A stretch of DNA of 45,342 bases from Bacteroidales bacterium (lineage in GTDB: Bacteria > Bacteroidota > Bacteroidia > Bacteroidales > PWNQ01), in contig JAIPBW010000019.1 in assembly GCA_021738505.1 (NCBI GenBank), positions 1-45,342 on the forward strand. Reading direction: 5' to 3'. The position numbers and the translations under genes are program-made. Below the pieces are notes generated by a model. The model worked only from the letters and a program-made list of their open reading frames with translations, was not told the DNA's origin and made no database searches. Below are positions 38,755 to 45,342 of the stretch, piece by piece (within the stretch, counting starts at the first letter, position 1; each line of letters begins with the position of its first letter).

Positions 38755-39286
38755 ACCAATCTTCATTTTGTTTCAAAAACAGATCCCAAATCAAAATACC
38801 GGCACTTACAGAAATATTTAGTGAATGCTTAGTGCCATACTGCGGAATTTCAATAGCTCCCTCACAAGCATCTACAACGTCTTGTTGAACCCCTTTAACC
38901 TCATTGCCGAATATGACAGCTATTTTGTCCTGATCCGGCTGAAATGTGTCCAGTTGCTCCGCATTTTCACATTGTTCTAAAGCATAAGTTTTGTATCCCT
39001 CAGTTTTTAGCTTTTCTACAACCTCCAGGGTCGATTTATTGTATTCCCAATCAACAGACTCGGTTGCTCCAATAGCTGTTTTAGTAATCTCTTTATCCGG
39101 AGGTGTTGCCGTTATTCCGCACAAATAAAGTTTTTCTATGCGAAACGCATCGCCTGTCCTGAAAACAGCACCAATATTGTGCATACTCCTGATATTGTCA
39201 AGTATAACAACTAACGGGAACTTTTTAGCTTCCTTAAACTGATCGATATTGATGCGATTCAGCTCATCCAAACTTAATTTCTTCAT
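38753..39286 (-). CDS. SpoU/TrmH-family RNA methyltransferase
   Basis: A 177-residue SPOUT-fold enzyme, probably a tRNA or rRNA 2'-O-ribose methyltransferase using S-adenosylmethionine. Motif 1 is NIGAVFRTGDAF, motif 2 VIFGNEVKGV and motif 3 IPQYGTKHSLNISVSAGILI. There is no N-terminal RNA-binding extension, so the RNA target is not visible. Its stop lies inside the shared terminator. Confidence 0.92.
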   Translation of the reverse strand: MKKLSLDELNRINIDQFKEAKKFPLVVILDNIRSMHNIGAVFRTGDAFRIEKLYLCGITATPPDKEITKTAIGATESVDWEYNKSTLEVVEKLKTEGYKTYALEQCENAEQLDTFQPDQDKIAVIFGNEVKGVQQDVVDACEGAIEIPQYGTKHSLNISVSAGILIWDLFLKQNEDW

Positions 39287-39519
39287 TTGTTTTACTTTTT
39301 TTAGATTGATTTAAGACTGATGCAGATTGATGCAGTATCCAAAGTTTTATCAATTTTTGGGGCATTTAAATTATCGTATTGGGCGCAACATTATATGCTT
39401 CATTTGAGTACATTTTGGTTAGTCAGCATTTCAAATAGTTTTATCGAGACTACAAAGATACGACAGGTGCGGAGAAATGGAAAATTTGGTTTATATTTCC
39501 GTAAAATAAAAACTAGTAT

Positions 39520-39527
39520 TAACTTTG
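39520..39527 (+). promoter_or_regulatory. Candidate -7 box for mutS
   Basis: TAACTTTG, an exact TAnnTTTG match, only 11 bases before the mutS ATG, so the mRNA leader would be a few bases long. The rest of 39287-39519 has no supported gene. Confidence 0.5.
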
Positions 39528-39538
39528 TGGGATAAAAT

Positions 39539-42166
39539 ATGAGCACTGTGGGGCAAAAAAATAAAGGCAACGAAACACCGCTCATGAAGCAGTATAACAA
39601 AATCAAATCCAAATATCCGGATGCTTTGTTGCTGTTTCGTGTAGGTGACTTTTATGAAACTTTTGGTGATGATGCCAAACGAACAGCCAATATTCTGGGG
39701 ATCGTATTAACCAAGCGCGCCAACGGGTCAGCTTCATATATTGATCTGGCAGGTTTTCCGCATCACGCTTTAGAAACCTATCTGCCTAAACTTGTAAGGG
39801 CCGGGGAACGCGTGGCTATCTGCGACCAGCTGGAAGACCCCAAGCTCGCCAAAACTGTTGTTAAACGTGGCATTACGGAGCTAGTAACGCCGGGTGTAGC
39901 CACAAATGACAATGTCCTGGAAAATAAAAGCAATAATTTTTTAGCTGCCGTTCATTACGAGAATAAAATTTCGGGGATATCCTTCTTAGACATCTCAACA
40001 GGAGAATTCTTCCTGGCTGAAGGTTCGAATGATTACATCGATAAGCTGCTGCAAAGTTTTAAGCCCAGCGAAGTCATCCTTCAGAAAAATAAAAGAGGTG
40101 ATTTTACGGAGAAATTCGGCAACCATTATTTTATCACCACCTTTGATGACTGGGTGTTTACTTATGATTTCAGCCATGATCTACTGCTAAAACATTTTGA
40201 GACAACTTCCTTAAAAGGCTTTGGCGTGCAGGCATATGAAAAAGGTATCATCGCCTCGGGAGCAGCCTTGCATTACCTTTCGGAAACACATCACGAAAAG
40301 GTAAGTCATATTTCACGGATCAACAGAATCGAAGAAGATGAATACATCTGGCTTGACCACTTCACGATCCGTAATCTGGAATTGATTTACAGCCCCAATG
40401 AAAATGCCACAACCCTTCTTGATGTTATTGATCAGACGATAAGTCCGATGGGCTCGCGTATGCTCAAACGGTGGATTGTCTTGCCTTTAAAAGATAAAAC
40501 CAGGATCAAAGAGCGGCATGATGTGGTGGAATACTTAATGCAACATAAAGAAATTAAATCGGTCATAAAACCCAGTCTGAAAAACACCGGGGATTTGGAA
40601 CGTTTAATTTCAAAGGTTGCCATTCGCAAAGTCAATCCCAGAGAACTTCAGCAAATTGGCAAAGCCCTGAAAGCCACAGAGCCGTTAAAAAAAGCCTGTC
40701 TGGAAACCCAACAACCGGCACTGACACGTATTGGTGAACAACTAAACCCATGCTCCAGTATTTCCGGACTACTGGAAGACTCGCTAAAAGAAGATCCGCC
40801 GGCCTTATTATCCAAAGGAAATGTAATCGCCGACGGCTACAACGATGAGCTGGATCAGCTGCGGAAGCTTCTGGGTTCCGATAGAAATTATCTGGAAGAG
40901 ATGAAGCAAAAAGAAATCGAAAAACATGATATACCTTCGCTGAAGATAGGTTTCAACAGTGTTTTCGGTTATTACCTTGAAGTCACCAACACACATAAAA
41001 ACAAAGTACCTGCGGAATGGCAACGGAAACAAACGCTGGTAAATTCGGAAAGATATATAACGGAGGAACTGAAGGAATATGAACAAAAGATACTGGGAGC
41101 TGAGGACCGCATCGGAGAGCTCGAAAACCAAATATACAATGAGCTGGTAGAACAAGTATCGGCCTATATCAAACCAATCCAACATAATGCAACACTGATG
41201 GCAGAGTTGGATTGCTTATTATCGTTTAGTGAAGTGGCTGCCGAAAACAGCTATGTGCGCCCCGGGATAAACGACTCATTCGACCTGGATATAAAAAACG
41301 GCAGACATCCCGTTATTGAAAAAGAATTGCCTTTAGAAGAAGAATATGTGGCTAATGATGTTTATCTGGATGACAAAAAACAACAGATCATCATTCTCAC
41401 GGGCCCGAACATGTCCGGAAAATCGGCTCTGCTCCGCCAAACCGCATTAATCGTATTACTTGGACAAATGGGTAGTTTTGTACCTGCCGATCAGGCTCAA
41501 ATCGGTATTGTAGATAAAATTTTTACACGCGTGGGCGCCTCAGACAATATCTCGTCAGGCGAATCAACATTCATGGTGGAAATGAATGAAACAGCAAGCA
41601 TCCTGAATAATATTTCCAACCGCAGCCTGATTTTACTGGATGAGATCGGCAGAGGAACAGCTACTTATGACGGAATATCCATTGCATGGGCTATTGCGGA
41701 GTTTCTGCACGAACATCCCCTGTTTAAACCCAAAACACTTTTTGCCACGCATTATCACGAGCTCAACGAGATGAAGCGCTCGCTAAGCCGGATAAAAAAT
41801 TATCATATCGCAGTAAAAGAAATTAATAATGAAATTATTTTCCTCAGAAAACTAAAGGAAGGCGGTTCTGAACACAGTTTTGGTATACAAGTGGCCAGAA
41901 TGGCCGGAATGCCCAAAAATGCCCTTGACCGCGCTGCCGAGATATTGAGCAAATTAGAACAAAACCACAGCAATGATGACTGGGAAAACAGCTTACCTTC
42001 AACATCACAGAAAGATGAAAACATGCAACTTAGCTTTATTCAGTTAGACGATCCCCTGCTGGAACAAATAAAGGAAGATATCCTGAATACAAATATCGAC
42101 ACCCTTACGCCCGTTGAAGCGCTCATGAAACTCAACGAAATCAAACGATTACTAAAAGCAAAATAA
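39539..42166 (+). CDS. mutS: DNA mismatch repair protein MutS
   Basis: An 875-residue MutS1. The mismatch-recognition Phe and Glu lie in [15 protein letters not shown]; the Walker A loop is TGPNMSGKS (621-629), Walker B is [16 protein letters not shown] and the switch His is in [11 protein letters not shown]. Clamp and lever regions are present and length is normal. No mutL is near. The C-terminal end ([15 protein letters not shown]) is the tetramerisation-type tail. Confidence 0.97.
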   Translation: MSTVGQKNKGNETPLMKQYNKIKSKYPDALLLFRVGDFYETFGDDAKRTANILGIVLTKRANGSASYIDLAGFPHHALETYLPKLVRAGERVAICDQLEDPKLAKTVVKRGITELVTPGVATNDNVLENKSNNFLAAVHYENKISGISFLDISTGEFFLAEGSNDYIDKLLQSFKPSEVILQKNKRGDFTEKFGNHYFITTFDDWVFTYDFSHDLLLKHFETTSLKGFGVQAYEKGIIASGAALHYLSETHHEKVSHISRINRIEEDEYIWLDHFTIRNLELIYSPNENATTLLDVIDQTISPMGSRMLKRWIVLPLKDKTRIKERHDVVEYLMQHKEIKSVIKPSLKNTGDLERLISKVAIRKVNPRELQQIGKALKATEPLKKACLETQQPALTRIGEQLNPCSSISGLLEDSLKEDPPALLSKGNVIADGYNDELDQLRKLLGSDRNYLEEMKQKEIEKHDIPSLKIGFNSVFGYYLEVTNTHKNKVPAEWQRKQTLVNSERYITEELKEYEQKILGAEDRIGELENQIYNELVEQVSAYIKPIQHNATLMAELDCLLSFSEVAAENSYVRPGINDSFDLDIKNGRHPVIEKELPLEEEYVANDVYLDDKKQQIIILTGPNMSGKSALLRQTALIVLLGQMGSFVPADQAQIGIVDKIFTRVGASDNISSGESTFMVEMNETASILNNISNRSLILLDEIGRGTATYDGISIAWAIAEFLHEHPLFKPKTLFATHYHELNEMKRSLSRIKNYHIAVKEINNEIIFLRKLKEGGSEHSFGIQVARMAGMPKNALDRAAEILSKLEQNHSNDDWENSLPSTSQKDENMQLSFIQLDDPLLEQIKEDILNTNIDTLTPVEALMKLNEIKRLLKAK

Positions 42167-42202
42167 AAAGATTGATTTTTTTCTTTTTTATTTCAAAAAT
42201 AT

Positions 42203-42234
42203 TTTGCCGCTATGGAAAAATATTTTTATATTTG
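42203..42234 (+). promoter_or_regulatory. Promoter of tRNA-Gly
   Basis: TTTG (42203-42206), exactly 20 bases, then TATATTTG (42227-42234), 16 bases before the tRNA. Same form and spacing as at 37277. Confidence 0.65.
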
Positions 42235-42250
42235 CATCCGCAATTGAAAA

Positions 42251-42323
<73 letters not shown>

Positions 42324-42329
42324 CAGAAG

Positions 42330-42359
42330 AAACCTCTTAAAGCAAAAAGAGGTTTTTTT
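42330..42359 (+). terminator. Terminator after tRNA-Gly
   Basis: A 9-bp stem, AAACCTCTT with AAGAGGTTT, 8-base loop, followed by a T run. It separates tRNA-Gly from the repeat array. Confidence 0.85.
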
Positions 42360-42364
42360 CTATC

Positions 42365-42898
42365 TGCCCGGGTGGTGGTCCCGATAGCTATCGGGATGGT
42401 AAACACACAAGGGTACTATGGAATGGTCTGTGACTTGAGTTCTTAAATTATTTTGCCCGGGTGGTGGTCCCGATAGCTATCGGGATGGTAAACACAAAAG
42501 GGTACTATGGAATGGTCTGTGACTTGAGTTCTTAAATTATTTTGCCCGCGTGGTGGTCCCGATAGCTATCGGGATGGTAAACACAAAAGGGTACTATGGA
42601 ATGGTCTGTGACTTGAGTTCTTAAATTATTTTGCCCGGGTGGTGGTCCCGATAGCTATCGGGATGGTAAACACACTAGGGTACTATGGAATGGTCTGTGA
42701 CTTGAGTTCTTAAATTATTTTGCCCGGGTGGTGGTCCCGATAGCTATCGGGATGGTAAACACACAAGGGCACTTTTGAATGGTCTGTGACTTGAGTTCTT
42801 AAATTATTTTGCCCGGGTGGTGGTCCCGATAGCTATCGGGATGGTAAACACACAAGGGTACTATGGAATGGTCTGTGACTTGAGTTCTTAAATTATTT
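42365..42898 (+). repeat. Six 89-bp tandem repeats derived from tRNA-Leu, each with an 18-bp palindrome
   Basis: Units start at 42365, 42454, 42543, 42632, 42721 and 42810, exactly 89 bases apart, and the seventh period is tRNA-Leu itself. Each unit opens with TGCCCGGGTGGTGG (the tRNA-Leu 5' end plus one base; unit 3 has one change), then the perfect palindrome TCCCGATAGCTATCGGGA (first copy 42379-42396) where the tRNA has AAT, then GGTAAACAC, AGGGTACT and AATGGTCTGTG, which resemble the tRNA's GGTAGACAC, AGGGACT and AATGGCTGTG. The anticodon arm is broken and the 3' acceptor strand missing, so the units cannot be working tRNAs. Units differ mainly around the AAGGGTACT segment; unit 5 is the most different. 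Confidence 0.95.
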
Positions 42899-42899
42899 T

Positions 42900-42985
42900 G
42901 CCCGGGTGGTGGAATTGGTAGACACGAGGGACTTAAAATCCCTTGGCCTTTAATGGCTGTGCGGGTTCAAGTCCCGCTCCGGGTA
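42900..42985 (+). tRNA. tRNA-Leu (anticodon TAA)
   Basis: An 86-base class II tRNA: acceptor GCCCGGG with TCCGGGT (two G-T pairs), D-arm GTGGAATTGGTAGACAC, anticodon stem AGGGA with TCCCT and loop CTTAAAA, long variable arm TTGGCCTTTAATGGCTGT, T-arm GCGGG-TTCAAGT-CCCGC and discriminator A. It sits in phase as the last period of the repeat array, so its upstream sequence is repeat DNA. Confidence 0.96.
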
Positions 42986-42992
42986 CATTCAA

Positions 42993-43028
42993 CAAAAAGA
43001 CAGGCTTTTAAGTCTGTCTTTTTTTTTG
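42993..43028 (+). terminator. Terminator after tRNA-Leu
   Basis: A stem AAAAAGACAG with CTGTCTTTTT and a 10-base loop, then more T. It ends the tRNA-Leu transcript. Confidence 0.85.
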
Positions 43029-43054
43029 TGCTTATATTTTTAATCTGAAGACTA

Positions 43055-43109
43055 AGGCTTTGACAACGTGCGGATTCATGCCAATAGCTATCGGCACCCG
43101 CTCCGGGTA
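43055..43109 (+). pseudogene. 3' remnant of a tRNA-Leu gene carrying a related palindrome
   Basis: GGCTTTGACAACGTGCGG, then ATTCA, then CACCCGCTCCGGGTA follow the tRNA-Leu order GGCCTTT...TGTGCGG, GTTCA, CCCGCTCCGGGTA. Inserted in the T-loop is TGCCAATAGCTATCGGCA (43079-43096), a near-palindrome that shares the ATAGCTATCGG core with the array. The 5' half of the tRNA is not recognisable. The 15 bases CCCGCTCCGGGTACA match the end of tRNA-Leu and its flank exactly. Confidence 0.7.
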
Positions 43110-43117
43110 CAAGCAGT

Positions 43118-43168
43118 AAGGAGCAAGAGTATTGAGCGAGAGCGAGATGCTTTTGCTCCTTTTTTTTT
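43118..43168 (+). terminator. Terminator-like hairpin after the tRNA remnant
   Basis: AAGGAGCAA (43118-43126) pairs with TTGCTCCTT (43153-43161), followed by a T run. This suggests the remnant was once a separately terminated tRNA gene. 43170-43330 holds no recognised feature. Confidence 0.6.
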
Positions 43169-43333
43169 GTTCGAATTTCTTTGCCTGTCCCGCTTTTCCC
43201 GTTAACATTTTTATTAATCAACCTGGATGAAATGTGATAGCAGGAGAAATTTCAACCGGATTTATTGTTTAAGACACAATTGCATGTGTTCGATATACTA
43301 AAGGCTTTTTTCAATTGCACAGTTTGTTGGTAT

Positions 43334-43368
43334 AAAAAAGCCCCGGATTGCTCCGAGGCTTTTTGTTT
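43334..43368. terminator. Terminator after the small secreted protein gene
   Basis: A-run, GCCCCGGA and TCCGAGGC (one mismatch) with a short loop, T-run. It works on either strand and ends the RHS cassette transcript on the minus strand. Confidence 0.8.
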
Positions 43369-43371
43369 ATA

Positions 43372-43782
43372 TCACTTTTTTTTATGTGTTTGGATAAAAA
43401 AATCTAACTTTTGTGCATTATTCCATTTAAGAAATTCTGGATGAAAAAGTAAAAAGTATTTTTCAACGGAAGTTCCAATACGTTTTTTATTCCACTCTTT
43501 ACTATTATAAAAACCTTCAGTACTGTTCTTAGCCATTGAATCTACTTTAATAGTATCACTTTCAATAAAAGTCACAACAGATGTTTGCTTTTTCAAGTTA
43601 AGACTATAGCTAAAAACATTCTTAATTATTGCTTTATCATCATCAAAAGTGTAGAAAGAAAAAAAACCGTGTTCAATGATTTTACAATCATGCTTTATTA
43701 AAACTGAGTCTTGCATATTTGCTTTTATTAAAGAAGCTGTTCCTAATATAAACACAAACGTAAGTAAAAAAGTCTTTTTCAT
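43372..43782 (-). CDS. Small secreted protein, possible immunity protein for the RHS cassette
   Basis: A 136-residue protein (ATG at 43782) with a signal peptide, MKKTFLLTFVFILGTASLIK. It is Lys- and Phe-rich; no family is recognised. It starts 4 bases after the stop of the RHS gene and shares its transcript up to the terminator. The position directly behind an RHS toxin tip is that of an immunity gene, and a periplasmic location would suit a toxin acting in the cell envelope. This role is inferred from position only. Confidence 0.6.
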   Translation of the reverse strand: MKKTFLLTFVFILGTASLIKANMQDSVLIKHDCKIIEHGFFSFYTFDDDKAIIKNVFSYSLNLKKQTSVVTFIESDTIKVDSMAKNSTEGFYNSKEWNKKRIGTSVEKYFLLFHPEFLKWNNAQKLDFFIQTHKKK

Positions 43783-43786
43783 TTTT

Positions 43787-45115
43787 TTAATAATTTGTTG
43801 ATAGCGTACTAAGCATATATGGATTAAAACCACTATTATAAGCAGCTATACTGTAATGCAATAAATAAGGATGAATACCAATATTAGGTATCCCATTTAA
43901 CCATAAACCAATAGATGACATATTAACACAATTAGTAGTAGCGCCTTGAAATGGCACAAATTTACTCACACCTCGCAATCCGTTAAATAAGTGCTTATTT
44001 ACTACCAAACTTGTAGATTTCGAAAGACTTGTAGGTACAGGATAATCTGGAGTACCTTTGCGAATAGCTAGTCCAAACTTTTTATAACCGCCTAATGGTT
44101 TAGCTCCTCCAATTTGGTCCTTAAAACCACCACCTCCAATTTTATTGTCATTTGGCCCGAAAGACATTAGTTTATCACCAGTTGCATCATCTACAATACC
44201 AATATGTGAGATTACATCTTTAGAGCCATCCTCATATCTCTCTTGAGTATATAGCGTTGCATTAGTTTGGTTAATTAAGTTATTGATATCATTTAGGTTA
44301 GCCAAAGCACCAAAGCTATAACCTATATTTTCCAATGTGCTGTTTTCACTCCAATTCCAAATTCCACCCCATGTGTTATTAGAGCCATTATAGGAACCGA
44401 TCCCAACATTCAGGGTATAATCTGTTTGTCCTCCTGACAAAATTCCCATTCCAACAGAATTTACGTGAGATGCTGCCATAATTCCCATGGTATTAGCCAT
44501 AAAACCACCTCCTTGAGCAACTAATCCACCAACATACCCTGACGCTAATCCAACAGCAGTTCCACCAGCCATATAGCCCCACGTTTTACCGGAAGTGTAA
44601 TCCCATTTGAAAGGGTTCATTTCTCCTCCATTTGCTAATGCGCCACCTTGCAACATTCCAATATCAGCCGCAATTGCTGTTGGTAAAAGACCTAAAGATC
44701 CCCCACCAGTAAAAGGGGCTGCAATAAGCGTTGAAAGGGTAAATATTAATTCACCCGACGGGTCCGTATAAACCAGCGGGTTATTGAGGCAATAGCTATA
44801 CCTGTTGAGGTTTTGCGGATTTTGGGGAGCCTGCACGTAAGGGTCGGGGGAAAAGAAACGCGCAATGACCGGGTCATAGATACGGCCATTCATATTGATA
44901 ACCTCAAAGGCATCCGGCATCTCGTGGCCGGTGTAGCCTTTGGTGGTGAATAATTCTCCGCGTATCAAGGTTGTGGATAATGTCCAAAAATATGGGTTTT
45001 CGGATTTTCCGCTAACTTCAAAGTCATAAAACAGCATCACTTCACTATCCACAGTTGCAGTGATGGTAGTACAAGTAAAGTCTTGCTGTATAAAACGATT
45101 TGTAGCTGGCTTCAA
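43787..45115 (-). CDS. 5'-truncated RHS-repeat protein with C-terminal toxin-like domain
   Basis: A 442-residue frame from a TTG at 45115 just after a stop. It contains the RHS core ending (KGYTGHEMPDAFEVINMNGR, RFFSPDPYVQAP, NRYSYCLNNPLVYTDPSGE, residues 59-122) but none of the many YD repeats that should precede it. A Gly/Ala-rich linker (about 125-275) leads to the variable tip (about 285-442) with ISHIGIV (H304) and TNCVNMSSIGLW (C396), then HPYLLHYSIAAYNSGFNPYM. From memory, related tips (His first, Cys later, HPHML, SPYLY ending) are common in Bacteroidetes RHS proteins. A promoter lies directly upstream, so it may be an expressed orphan cassette and not simply debris. Confidence 0.85.
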   Translation of the reverse strand: MKPATNRFIQQDFTCTTITATVDSEVMLFYDFEVSGKSENPYFWTLSTTLIRGELFTTKGYTGHEMPDAFEVINMNGRIYDPVIARFFSPDPYVQAPQNPQNLNRYSYCLNNPLVYTDPSGELIFTLSTLIAAPFTGGGSLGLLPTAIAADIGMLQGGALANGGEMNPFKWDYTSGKTWGYMAGGTAVGLASGYVGGLVAQGGGFMANTMGIMAASHVNSVGMGILSGGQTDYTLNVGIGSYNGSNNTWGGIWNWSENSTLENIGYSFGALANLNDINNLINQTNATLYTQERYEDGSKDVISHIGIVDDATGDKLMSFGPNDNKIGGGGFKDQIGGAKPLGGYKKFGLAIRKGTPDYPVPTSLSKSTSLVVNKHLFNGLRGVSKFVPFQGATTNCVNMSSIGLWLNGIPNIGIHPYLLHYSIAAYNSGFNPYMLSTLSTNY

Positions 45116-45147
45116 TTTTCAAAGTATTAGATCAGAAATTACAATAG

Positions 45148-45179
45148 CAAACATACGAATATGTTTTAAAAAAATCAAA
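45148..45179 (-). promoter_or_regulatory. Promoter of the truncated RHS cassette
   Basis: On the minus strand TTTG (45179-45176), exactly 20 bases, then TATGTTTG (45155-45148). It matches the strongest promoters in this window in sequence and spacing and lies 33 bases before the TTG start. Confidence 0.55.
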
Positions 45180-45207
45180 TATGGCCTTTTAGACCGGACT
45201 CACTAGA

Positions 45208-45342
45208 GTCCGGGTAGAGCGGCTCGTTACCTTGCCGCTCCCCCACAGACCCGTACGAGCGGATTTCCCGCATACGGTTCCTCTCAATTTGGTTTTGCTA
45301 AAAGACAAGAGTGGTATATCTTGGGTTTTAGCAAAGGTAGCC
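45208..45342 (-). mobile_element. Group II intron, 3' end (domains V and VI)
   Basis: On the minus strand, GAGAGGAACCGTATGCGG, GAAA, then CCGCTCGTACGGGTCT (about 45285-45247) has the form of domain V, followed by a domain VI hairpin: GAGCGGC and GCCGCTC around AAGGTAACGA, then the bulged branch-point A in CTCTACCC. The intron should end near 45208 (GGAC). A hairpin TTTGCTAAAA/TTTTAGCAAA (about 45292-45335) precedes domain V and may be domain IV. The rest, including any reverse transcriptase, lies outside the window. Confidence 0.75.

Noticed and set aside
39320..39535. Plus-strand frame before mutS
   Set aside because: Low-complexity intergenic translation; it also covers the mutS -7 box.
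42365..42898. CRISPR array
   Set aside because: Units are contiguous 89-base repeats without variable spacers, and no cas genes are present.
42365..42898. Six functional tRNA genes
   Set aside because: The 3' acceptor strand is missing, the anticodon arm is broken and a palindrome interrupts the D-arm.
42967..43221. Minus-strand frame across the tRNA-Leu end
   Set aside because: Made from tRNA, terminators and the tRNA remnant.

Overview
The window is about 45 kb of a Bacteroidetes (Bacteroidota) chromosome, most likely an anaerobic or facultative member of the Bacteroidales/Marinilabiliales side of the phylum. The evidence is type IX secretion (T9SS) genes (PorU, PorV, a PorP/SprF-like protein, a GldJ-like lipoprotein), promoters of the Bacteroidetes form TTTG-N20-TAnnTTTG, almost no Shine-Dalgarno sites, a ferredoxin-type 2-oxoglutarate oxidoreductase (KorAB) and a three-subunit NAD-linked formate dehydrogenase. 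Genus and species cannot be named from the sequence alone.

Layout. 1-4649 (-): a giant secreted surface protein, cut by the window start. 4919-10042 (+): Rel/SpoT, a Fur-family regulator, PurA and a secreted PepSY-like protein. 10039-11517 (-): a polysaccharide flippase. 11772-14644 (+): korAB with a terminator. 14721-18396 (-): HU, a 29-residue basic ribosomal-type protein, RNase G, RecX and RF2, the last with an intact programmed +1 frameshift. 18528-19586 (+): MutY. 19604-21975 (-): MurF and AnmK. 22057-25020 (-): GldJ-like and PorP/SprF-like proteins. 25603-30729 (+): PorU and PorV, followed at once by ispF, mobA, fdhD and the formate dehydrogenase genes (nuoE-like, nuoF-like, fdhA) up to 37072. 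37339-38697 (+): an OmpA-family protein. 38753-39286 (-): a SpoU methyltransferase. 39539-42166 (+): MutS.

42251-43170 is the most unusual stretch. tRNA-Gly(GCC) is followed by six tandem 89-bp units that begin with the 5' end of tRNA-Leu and carry an 18-bp perfect palindrome. They run straight into an intact tRNA-Leu(UAA), and a 3' tRNA-Leu remnant carrying a related palindrome follows. 43372-45342 (-) is accessory DNA: a 5'-truncated RHS-repeat toxin cassette with its own promoter, a small secreted partner protein (possible immunity protein), and the 3' end of a group II intron at the window edge.

How the genes work together: PorU and PorV form part of the T9SS outer-membrane attachment machinery, the PorP- and GldJ-like proteins belong to the same secretion/gliding apparatus, and the surface protein at the window start is a plausible client. 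mobA and fdhD supply the cofactor and maturation steps needed by the adjacent formate dehydrogenase. KorAB supplies low-potential electrons in central carbon metabolism.
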